Shown here piece after piece: positions 16,017 through 22,920 of a DNA stretch of 64,000 bases (position 1 is its first letter; the number at the start of each line of letters is the position of its first letter). Under the pieces are notes generated by a model. It was given only the letters and a program-made list of their open reading frames with translations. It was not told the DNA's origin and made no database searches. The position numbers and the translations under genes are program-made. Origin of the DNA: Mycobacterium interjectum (GTDB taxonomy: Bacteria > Actinomycetota > Actinomycetes > Mycobacteriales > Mycobacteriaceae); NCBI RefSeq assembly GCF_900078675.2, contig NZ_LT546237.1, forward strand, positions 4,419,238 to 4,483,237, written 5' to 3'.

Positions 16017-17723
16017 ATGGGCGTGCCCGTCTACAAGCGCATCCTCGACCTGTTCGAGGCCGAGGGTGTGAACACGTTGTTCGGCATCCCGGACCCGAAC
16101 TTCGTGCACATGTTCACCGAGGCCGACGCTCGCGGGTGGTCGGTGGTCGCGCCGCATCACGAACTGAGCGCGGGATTCATGGCCGAGGCGGCGTCGCGCA
16201 TCACGGGCAAGCCCGGCCTGTGCATCGGCACGCTCGGCCCGGGCATGGCCAACATCGCCGGAGCGATCCAGTGCGCGCTAGTGGAGAACTCGCCGGTCAT
16301 CTTCCTCGGCGGCCAGCGCGCCCGCATCACCGAGCGCCGGGTCCGGCGTGGACGCATCCAATTCGTGCGTCAGGAGCCTCTTTTCGCACAGTCCGTCAAG
16401 TACAGCGCGTCGATCGAGTACGCCGACCAGACGGATGAGATCGTCCACGAGGCGATCCGCCGGGCCATGTCCGGCACGCCCGGCCCGGCCTACATCGAGT
16501 ACCCGTCGCACGTCATCCTGGCCGAGCTCGACGTGCCGGATCCGCTGCCGCCCAACCGGTACCGACTCGTCAACCAGACCGCGGGCGGGCGCGAAGTGAC
16601 CGAAGCGGCGCAGCTGATCCGCGCTGCCGAGAGCCCGATCCTATTGGTCGGGCACGGGGTCCACACCTCGCGCACCGGCGCGGCGGTCAGGGAGCTGGCC
16701 GACCTCATGGCTTGCCCGGTGATCCAGACCTCCGGCGGCACCTCGTTCATCGAGGGCCTCGAGGATCGCACCTTCGCCTACGGATTCTCGCCGGCGGCCG
16801 TTGAGGCGGTGGTGAAGTCCGATCTGTGCGTCGCGCTCGGCACGGAGCTCGGCGAACCGAGCCACTACGGCCGGACCCGCCACTGGGCGCAGAACGACGC
16901 AACGCGCAAATGGGTTCTGGTCGAACAGGACCCGGTGGCCATCGGCGTCAACCGCCCCATCGACGTTCCCCTGGTCGGTGACCTTCGCGGTGTGGTGCCC
17001 CAGCTGGTGGAAGCGTTGCGGGACACCCCGCGAAAGGCATCGGTCGATCTCGACCGCTGGATCAAGGAGGATGCGGCGGAGCTGGCCCAGCTCGCCGAGA
17101 ACGCGCCGGCGGGCCGGACGCCCGTACACCCGGCACGCTTCGTCGTCGAGGCCACCAAAGCGTTCCCGAAGGACGGCATCCTGGTGCGCGACGGTGGCGC
17201 GACCGTCATCTTCGGTTGGACCTACTCGCAGGCCAAACCGCGCGACGTCATCTGGAACCAGAACTTCGGCCATCTCGGCACCGGCCTGCCGTATGCGGTC
17301 GGCGCTTCGGTCGCCGACGGTGGTAAGCGCCCGGTGATGCTGCTGACCAGCGATTCGGCGTTCCTCTTCCACATCGCCGAGTTGGAAACCGCTGCGCGGC
17401 AGAAGCTGCCGCTGGTGTGCGTGGTGGGTGTCGACCACCAGTGGGGCCTCGAGGTGGGAGTCTACAAGCGCACCTTCCCCCAGCCGTCGCCGCAGCCCGG
17501 CGTGCACTGGAGCAAAGACGTCCGCCTCGACAAGGTCGCCGAGGGCTTCGGCTGTTACGGCGAGTACGTCGAGAAGGAGGACGAGATCGGCCCCGCGATC
17601 GAGCGGGCCTACGCTAGCGGCAGGACCGCCGTCGTCCACGTCTGTATCGATCCGAAGGCCAATTCCGAGGAGATGCCAAAGTACGACGAATTCCGTACCT
17701 GGTACGCCGAGGGCACCCAATAG
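16017..17723 (+). CDS. Thiamine diphosphate-dependent enzyme, acetolactate synthase/decarboxylase-like
   Basis: 568 residues with the three-domain POX/AHAS layout. The activating glutamate is present (APHHELSAGFMAEA, E49). The diphosphate-binding motif, normally GDG...NN, reads SDSAF...VDHQWG (about residues 444-475): the Mg-binding Asp remains but the first Gly is Ser and the Asn pair is Val-Asp. It is therefore not a typical acetohydroxyacid synthase and may be a decarboxylase or C-C lyase of a keto acid or acyl-CoA. GGAAAGG precedes ATG 16017. Followed after 15 bp by the aldehyde dehydrogenase, which suggests that it releases an aldehyde that is then oxidised. Confidence 0.83.
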   Translation: MGVPVYKRILDLFEAEGVNTLFGIPDPNFVHMFTEADARGWSVVAPHHELSAGFMAEAASRITGKPGLCIGTLGPGMANIAGAIQCALVENSPVIFLGGQRARITERRVRRGRIQFVRQEPLFAQSVKYSASIEYADQTDEIVHEAIRRAMSGTPGPAYIEYPSHVILAELDVPDPLPPNRYRLVNQTAGGREVTEAAQLIRAAESPILLVGHGVHTSRTGAAVRELADLMACPVIQTSGGTSFIEGLEDRTFAYGFSPAAVEAVVKSDLCVALGTELGEPSHYGRTRHWAQNDATRKWVLVEQDPVAIGVNRPIDVPLVGDLRGVVPQLVEALRDTPRKASVDLDRWIKEDAAELAQLAENAPAGRTPVHPARFVVEATKAFPKDGILVRDGGATVIFGWTYSQAKPRDVIWNQNFGHLGTGLPYAVGASVADGGKRPVMLLTSDSAFLFHIAELETAARQKLPLVCVVGVDHQWGLEVGVYKRTFPQPSPQPGVHWSKDVRLDKVAEGFGCYGEYVEKEDEIGPAIERAYASGRTAVVHVCIDPKANSEEMPKYDEFRTWYAEGTQ

Positions 17724-17738
17724 GAAAGGGATCATCTC

Positions 17739-19160
17739 ATGCGGGAATACCTCAAGTTCTACATCGACGGGCGCTGGGTAGACCCGGTGCGGCCCAACAC
17801 CTTCGACGTCGAGAATCCGGCGACCGAGCAGGTCTCCGGAAAGATCTCGCTCGGCTCGGCCGCCGACGTCGACGTGGCGGTCAACGCCGCCCGGCGCGCC
17901 TTCGCCGGCTGGTCTCAAAGCAGCCGCGAACAGCGCCTCGACCTGCTGGAGGCGATCCTCGCCGAATACGGCAAGCGTGCAGGCGATCTCGCCGACGCGG
18001 TCACCGAGGAAATGGGCGCGCCGCCCTCGCTGGCGGCTGGTCCGCAGGTCCAACTCGGGCTCGGTCACCTGGTGACGGCGATCGACGTGCTGAAGAACTT
18101 TCCCTTCGAGGAACAACACGGGGCAACCCTGATCGCCAAGGAGCCGATCGGGGTCTGCGGGCTGATCACGCCGTGGAACTGGCCGCTGAACCAAATCGCG
18201 GTCAAGGTGTATCCCGCGCTGGCCACGGGCTGCACGATGGTCCTGAAACCGTCGGAGGTGGCGCCCTTCTCGGCCCACATCTTCACCGAGATTCTGGACG
18301 CCGCGGGCGTGCCGGCCGGTGTCTACAACCTGGTCAACGGCGACGGGCCCGGCGTCGGCGTGGCCCTGGCGAGCCATCCCGACGTCGACATGGTGTCTTT
18401 CACCGGATCCACGCGCGCCGGGGTCGAGGTGGCCAAGAACGCCGCCCCGACGGTGAAGCGGGTGACGCAGGAGCTCGGCGGCAAGAGCCCCAACATCGTG
18501 CTCGACGACGCGGGCTTTGCCGACAGCGTTCGCGCCGGCGTGCTCAACATGATGCCGAACTCCGGGCAGAGTTGTAACGCGCCGTCGCGCATGCTGGTCC
18601 CCAATACGCGGATGGCCGAGGCCATCGACATCGCGCGTGGTGTTGCCGAACAGGTCAAGGTGGGCAGCACGGGCGACAAGACCGCGATCGGACCGGTGGC
18701 GTCGAGAGCGCAATTCGAGAAGGTGCAGCGCCTGATCCAGCAGGGCATGGACGAGGGCGCGACCGTCGTCGCCGGCGGCCCGGGCCGCCCGGCCGGGCTG
18801 AACACGGGGTACTACGTCAAGCCGACCGTCTTCGCCGGCGTCACCAACGACATGACGATCGCGCGCGAGGAGATCTTCGGTCCGGTGTTGTGCATCCTCG
18901 GCTATGACGACATCGATCAGGCCGTGCAGATCGCCAACGACACCGATTACGGTCTGGCCGGCTATGTGTCGGGCGCCGACCTCGACAAGGCCCGGGAGGT
19001 GGCCCGCAAGATCCGCGCGGGCTGGGTGACCATCAACCATGCGTTCGATATGAACGCGGCGTTCGGCGGCTACAAGCACAGCGGCAACGGCCGAGAGTGG
19101 AGCGAGTTCGGGTTTCACGAATATTTGGAGGTCAAGAGCACCTTGGGCTACGCGCCCTAA
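17739..19160 (+). CDS. NAD(P)-dependent aldehyde dehydrogenase
   Basis: 473 residues. The cofactor segment ITPWNWPLNQIAVKV, FTGSTRAG, the general-base glutamate in TQELGGKSPN (about E245), the nucleophilic cysteine in SGQSCNAPS (about C279) and EEIFGPVL are all intact. It oxidises an aldehyde to an acid. GGAAAGG lies upstream of ATG 17739. As last gene of the rightward operon it would remove the aldehyde made by the ThDP lyase or by the alcohol dehydrogenase of the opposite arm. After it the backbone resumes with the Rv0111-like gene. Confidence 0.92.
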   Translation: MREYLKFYIDGRWVDPVRPNTFDVENPATEQVSGKISLGSAADVDVAVNAARRAFAGWSQSSREQRLDLLEAILAEYGKRAGDLADAVTEEMGAPPSLAAGPQVQLGLGHLVTAIDVLKNFPFEEQHGATLIAKEPIGVCGLITPWNWPLNQIAVKVYPALATGCTMVLKPSEVAPFSAHIFTEILDAAGVPAGVYNLVNGDGPGVGVALASHPDVDMVSFTGSTRAGVEVAKNAAPTVKRVTQELGGKSPNIVLDDAGFADSVRAGVLNMMPNSGQSCNAPSRMLVPNTRMAEAIDIARGVAEQVKVGSTGDKTAIGPVASRAQFEKVQRLIQQGMDEGATVVAGGPGRPAGLNTGYYVKPTVFAGVTNDMTIAREEIFGPVLCILGYDDIDQAVQIANDTDYGLAGYVSGADLDKAREVARKIRAGWVTINHAFDMNAAFGGYKHSGNGREWSEFGFHEYLEVKSTLGYAP

Positions 19161-19380
19161 AAGGGCGCGCCTGGGGCACCCGTCCTCGCGTGTCTTCTGC
19201 TGAATCCGGCTGCGTCGCAATTAGGCTTGCTCCGATCACGAGGAGGGGCAGCGACGTATCGGCATCAACTTTGGCGCCGGGCGACAGGTCGGTAAGGGCG
19301 CGTTAACGGCGGACACCGAGCCGGGCGGGAGACACCCCGCGCCGGCGCGTTGTGCTCCGCGGCCACGGTGGGTAGCCCCG
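19161..19380. other. Right border of the catabolic island
   Basis: 220 bp without a gene. No insertion-sequence end, tRNA or direct repeat is visible, so the sequence gives no clue to how the island entered. It must hold the promoter of the acyltransferase. Confidence 0.4.
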
Positions 19381-21378
19381 GTGCGCCGCGCCGGCCGGCT
19401 CGCAATCTGGGATCAACCGGACCGGCGCAGCGGGATTCCGGCGCTGGACGGGCTGCGCGCAATCGCGGTCGCGCTGGTGCTCGTCGGCCACGGCGGCATC
19501 CCCGGCGTGGGCGGCGGCTTCATCGGCGTCGACATCTTCTTCGTCCTCAGCGGGTTCCTCATCACCTCGCTACTGCTGGACGAGCTCCGGCGCACCGGTC
19601 GCATTGAGCTGACCGGCTTTTGGATCAGGCGCGCCCGACGGCTGCTGCCGGCGTTGCTGCTGATGGTGCTCAGCGTGGGCGCGGCCCGCGAGCTGCTTCC
19701 CAGCCAGTCGCTCACGGGGCTACGCGACGACGCGATCGCGGCCTTCCTCTGGGTGGCGAATTGGCGGTTCGTGGCCCAGAAGACGGACTATTTCACCCAG
19801 GGCGCCCCGCCATCGCCGCTTCAGCACACCTGGTCGCTGGGGGTGGAGGAGCAGTATTACTTCGTCTGGCCGGTGCTGCTGATCGCGGTGACCCTGGTGT
19901 TGGCCGCGCGCGCGAAGCGCTACTTCAGGCGGGCCACCGTCGGCGGGGTGCGGTTCGCCACCTTTGTGATCGCGACGCTGGGGGCGGTGGTTTCCGCGGC
20001 GGTCACCATTCTCCTTGCCTCCGACGGCGCGCGGGACCGGATCTATTTCGGCACCGACACCCGCGCGCAGGCCCTGTTGACCGGCTCCGCGGCGGCGGCT
20101 CTGCTGGTGCGGGATTGGCCGTCGATGAACCGCGGCTGGTGCCTGGTCCGCACCCGCTGGGGACGGCGGGTGGCACGCTTTCTTCCCCTGCTCGGCCTGG
20201 CCGGCCTGGCGGCGGCGTCCCACTACGCGACCGGTGGCGCCGGCGAGTTTCGCCATGGCCTGCTGATCGGGGTGGCCGTCGCGTCCGTCCTCGTGGTCGC
20301 CCCGGTGGCGATGGAGCAGCGCGGGGCAATCGCCCGCATGCTTGCCCTGCGCCCCTTGGTGTGGCTGGGTACCATCTCCTACGGCGTCTACCTGTGGCAC
20401 TGGCCAATCTTTTTGGCGCTCAACGGCGAACGTACCGGATGGTCGGGGCTGCCGCTGTTCGCCGCCCGGTGCGCAGCCACCGTGGTGGTCGCCGCCGCGT
20501 CATGGTGGCTGATCGAACAACCGATCCGGCGCTGGCGGCCGGCGCGGGTGCCGCTGTTGCCGCTGGCGGCGGCTACCGTGGCCAGCGCCGCCGCGATGAC
20601 GCTGCTGGTGATCCCGGTGGGCACCGGACCCGGCCTGCGCGAGGGCCTGCCGCCGGGTGTGTCGGCGGTCGCCGCGGTCTCTCCCTCGCCACCCGCCGGC
20701 GGCCGCCCGGCGCCCCGCGATCCGCACCGGCCGTTCACGGTTTCAGTGTTCGGCGATTCGATCGGGTGGACCTGGATGCACTACCTTCCGCCCACACCCG
20801 GGTTCGCCTTCCTCGACCACACCGTCATCGGCTGCAGCTTGGTGCGCGGCACCCCGTACCGGTATATCGGCCAAACCCTTGAGCAGAGACCGGAATGCGA
20901 CGGCTGGCCCATCAGATGGTCGGCCCAGGTCGGCCAGGACCAGCCGGACGTCGCGCTGCTGATCATCGGGCGCTGGGAGACGGTCGATCGCGTCAACGAG
21001 GGTCAATGGACACACATCGGCGATCCCACGTTCGACGCCTACCTCAACGGCGAACTCGAGCGGGCGCTCAACATCGTGGGGTCCACGGGTGTCCGCGTGG
21101 TGGTGGCCACCGTGCCCTACAGCCGGGGCGGCGAAAAGCCGGACGGTCGCCTGTATCCGGAGGATCAACCCGATCGCGTCAACCTGTGGAACAGCATGCT
21201 GCGCAAAACCGTTGCCCGCCACCCAGGGGTGCAGATCCTCGACCTGAACAAGAAGCTGTGCCCCGATGGCGTCTATACCGCCAAGGTCGACGGCATCAAG
21301 GTACGCAGCGACGGCGTGCACCTCACCCCAGATGGGGTGAAATGGCTGACGCCATGGCTCGAGGAATCCCTGCGATAG
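19381..21378 (+). CDS. Membrane acyltransferase of the acyltransferase-3 (OafA-like) family with SGNH domain
   Basis: 665 residues. The N-terminal acyltransferase-3 domain (IPALDGLRAIAVALVLVGHGG; GVDIFFVLSGFLITSLL; HTWSLGVEEQYYFVWP) has about ten membrane helices. After about residue 440 a periplasmic SGNH hydrolase-like domain begins (VSVFGDSIGWTW; DGVHLTPDG near the end). Such fusions transfer acetyl or longer acyl groups to extracytoplasmic glycans. GTG 19381 is the earliest plausible start. Type and order match Rv0111, which in M. tuberculosis directly follows the rhomboid gene; here 16 kb lie between them. It is convergent with the methyltransferase, with 3 bp between stops. Confidence 0.88.
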   Translation: MRRAGRLAIWDQPDRRSGIPALDGLRAIAVALVLVGHGGIPGVGGGFIGVDIFFVLSGFLITSLLLDELRRTGRIELTGFWIRRARRLLPALLLMVLSVGAARELLPSQSLTGLRDDAIAAFLWVANWRFVAQKTDYFTQGAPPSPLQHTWSLGVEEQYYFVWPVLLIAVTLVLAARAKRYFRRATVGGVRFATFVIATLGAVVSAAVTILLASDGARDRIYFGTDTRAQALLTGSAAAALLVRDWPSMNRGWCLVRTRWGRRVARFLPLLGLAGLAAASHYATGGAGEFRHGLLIGVAVASVLVVAPVAMEQRGAIARMLALRPLVWLGTISYGVYLWHWPIFLALNGERTGWSGLPLFAARCAATVVVAAASWWLIEQPIRRWRPARVPLLPLAAATVASAAAMTLLVIPVGTGPGLREGLPPGVSAVAAVSPSPPAGGRPAPRDPHRPFTVSVFGDSIGWTWMHYLPPTPGFAFLDHTVIGCSLVRGTPYRYIGQTLEQRPECDGWPIRWSAQVGQDQPDVALLIIGRWETVDRVNEGQWTHIGDPTFDAYLNGELERALNIVGSTGVRVVVATVPYSRGGEKPDGRLYPEDQPDRVNLWNSMLRKTVARHPGVQILDLNKKLCPDGVYTAKVDGIKVRSDGVHLTPDGVKWLTPWLEESLR

Positions 21379-21381
21379 CGG

Positions 21382-22041
21382 TTAATCGCCAGTGCGGCAG
21401 CTGATTTCCATGCTGTCGCTCTCCCGGACGGAGAAGTTGAAGCTCACATACCCGTTGTCCGGGTTGCGAACCCGGTCGAGGTAGGGCCGCATGTCCGCGG
21501 CACTGGCGTTGTCGGCGACGATCAGTGCGCCCGTCGCGAGGCGCGGTTGGAGCAGCTCGAGCACCGGCAGGTAGAGGTCCTTCCACCCGTCGAGCAGGAC
21601 GAACTCAACGGGTCCGTCGAGGTTGTCCAGCGTGGTCAGCGCGTCACCCTCGAGGATGGTGATGACGCCATCCAAACCGGTCTCGGCGAATGTCTGCTTA
21701 GCCGCGGCGATCTTGGGGGCGCTGAGCTCGGTGGTCACCACCCGGCCGGCGCCGTTGTCGCGCACCGCGGACGCCAGGTGCACGGCGGAGATTCCGAAGG
21801 ACATGCCGAATTCGACGATCGTCGCCGGCCGGGTGGCGCGTACCAGCGCATACAGCAGGCGGCCGGCTTCCGGCGTGACGGGGATGTAGAACTCGCTCAT
21901 GGCGTCGGCGCGCTCCTGCGCGCTCATCGGGCGGTCGAAATCGCCAACCCGCTCCCGCAACCGCGACATCTGATCTTTCGTTTCGGCGTACATCCGGTCG
22001 AGCACCGTCGCGACGGTGGGCGCCTGCAAAGTATTGGCCAT
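21382..22041 (-). CDS. SAM-dependent O-methyltransferase
   Basis: 219 residues of the class I fold. VEFGMSFGISAVHLA forms the SAM loop, VVTTELS ends strand 2, and FVLLDGWKDLYLPVLELLQPRL resembles the DxxK region of catechol/caffeoyl-CoA-type O-methyltransferases (family 3). The small aromatic or catechol-like substrate is not known. It occupies, with the genes up to 26.4 kb, the place of gca-gmhA-gmhB-hddA in M. tuberculosis. ATG 22041; its upstream region is shared with the M-box transcript that runs the other way. Confidence 0.78.
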   Translation of the reverse strand: MANTLQAPTVATVLDRMYAETKDQMSRLRERVGDFDRPMSAQERADAMSEFYIPVTPEAGRLLYALVRATRPATIVEFGMSFGISAVHLASAVRDNGAGRVVTTELSAPKIAAAKQTFAETGLDGVITILEGDALTTLDNLDGPVEFVLLDGWKDLYLPVLELLQPRLATGALIVADNASAADMRPYLDRVRNPDNGYVSFNFSVRESDSMEISCRTGD

Positions 22042-22179
22042 GCTGTCGAGGGTAGGCCTCGGCCGACGGGCCGACGGAGGGTCCCGGCGGGCGTGGGTTA
22101 ACGCAAACCGACGTCAAGGTTGCGTAAACGCGTTTGACGAGTACGAGGGCTGCCATGCAAGATGGACAAGCAAGCACCT
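22042..22179. promoter_or_regulatory. Divergent promoter region, methyltransferase / M-box operon, with palindromes
   Basis: GTTAACGCAA (22097-22106) and TTGCGTAAAC (22120-22129) form an inverted repeat with one mismatch around 13 nt. The 10-bp palindrome AAACGCGTTT follows at 22126-22135. These could bind a regulator of either transcript; which one is not clear. Confidence 0.35.
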
Positions 22180-22290
22180 CGGTAGGTGAGGCGTCTGCAT
22201 GGATACAGGCCACTGACCCCGAACGTCGAGAGACGCCCCGGGTCAGGACAGCTCTTCCCGGACCCAAGGGTTGAGCCCAAGTGGCTTCCG
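22180..22290 (+). ncRNA. M-box (ykoK leader) magnesium riboswitch
   Basis: The leader contains the conserved M-box blocks in order: GGTAGGTGAGGC at 22181, GGATACAGGCCACTGACCC at 22201, AACGTCGAGAGACGCC at 22222, GGGTCAGGACAGC at 22240 and a closing CCCAAGTGGCTTCC. The paired ACTGACCC and GGGTCAG arms fit the known core helix. M-box RNAs fold when Mg2+ is high and turn off Mg transport genes. Here the downstream genes are a small ORF and an Nramp-related transporter, a fitting target. Exact ends are approximate. Confidence 0.88.
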
Positions 22291-22301
22291 GAACTAGGAG
22301 C

Positions 22302-22338
22302 GAATCGCAAGCGCGGCGAAGCCGGGCGAGACGGGTCG
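22302..22338 (-). repeat. Dispersed palindromic element, copy B (in riboswitch leader)
   Basis: Read on the minus strand this matches copy C with two substitutions in the CCGCCGCG block and one inserted base near the GATCGCC end. It lies directly 3' of the M-box core, where it can form its own hairpin and might form part of the expression platform. Confidence 0.7.
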
Positions 22339-22398
22339 CGACCATCGGTTATGTTCCGGATACGCCGTGCAGTGCCGAAGCTCCGACGAGAGGGGTGC

Positions 22399-22420
22399 GG
22401 CCGGCGGTCTGCCGCCGGCC
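22399..22420 (+). terminator. Strong hairpin in M-box leader, possible attenuator
   Basis: A perfect 9-bp GC stem, GGCCGGCGG (22399-22407) and CCGCCGGCC (22412-22420), with loop TCTG. No T-run follows, which is common for mycobacterial terminators. It lies about 110 nt after the M-box core and before the small ORF, a likely site of Mg-dependent termination. Confidence 0.55.
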
Positions 22421-22663
22421 ATTCGTGCCTCTCCCGTGCAGGTGAACGCGATGACACCCGCGTGTGTCCCGGCCGTGAGGAGGTGAGGGCGAGATGAGTC
22501 CCGGCGACAGTCCCTATCCGAATTCCGTCTTGTCCCGATCCGGTTCCGGCATTCCTTTCACCGCCTGACTTCTCGGGTGCCCGTGCGACCCTGCGCGTGA
22601 CAACGCGTTGCGGGCGTCGCTGCGGATGCCATGAGCCGATCGGACTTGCGTCAGGAGAAGATC

Positions 22664-22879
22664 ATGGCTTTTGGTGTTACACAGCGTCTTTCCAATGTTT
22701 CTCGGCTGCGCGGCGGGTCGATGCTGCGTGCGGGTCGGCAATTTGCGACCAAGTTGGCCGCGCGCAGCGCACTGACTCCGCAGGAACGCGCCAACCTGTA
22801 CGTCTCGCGGATGCCGATCGCGGTGGTCACGGCCTCGCTCGGCGGGCATCCGTCGGACCGGCCCGCCGACCACCGGTGA
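22664..22879 (+). CDS. Small basic protein encoded behind the M-box
   Basis: 71 residues from ATG 22664, preceded by an AGGAGAAG site. It is rich in Arg/Ala (RLRGGSMLRAGRQFATKLAA), has no clear membrane segment, and ends in SLGGHPSDRPADHR. I do not know a domain for it. In M. tuberculosis a small gene of unknown role (Rv1535) also lies behind an M-box, so this may be the same kind of Mg-stress protein; that is inference from position. Its TGA overlaps a GTG (GTGA, 22876-22879) in frame with the transporter, which suggests coupling. Confidence 0.65.
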   Translation: MAFGVTQRLSNVSRLRGGSMLRAGRQFATKLAARSALTPQERANLYVSRMPIAVVTASLGGHPSDRPADHR

Positions 22880-22920
22880 CCAGCTCGATCCCGACCCGCG
22901 GGGGTGTGAGGGAGCAGGCC

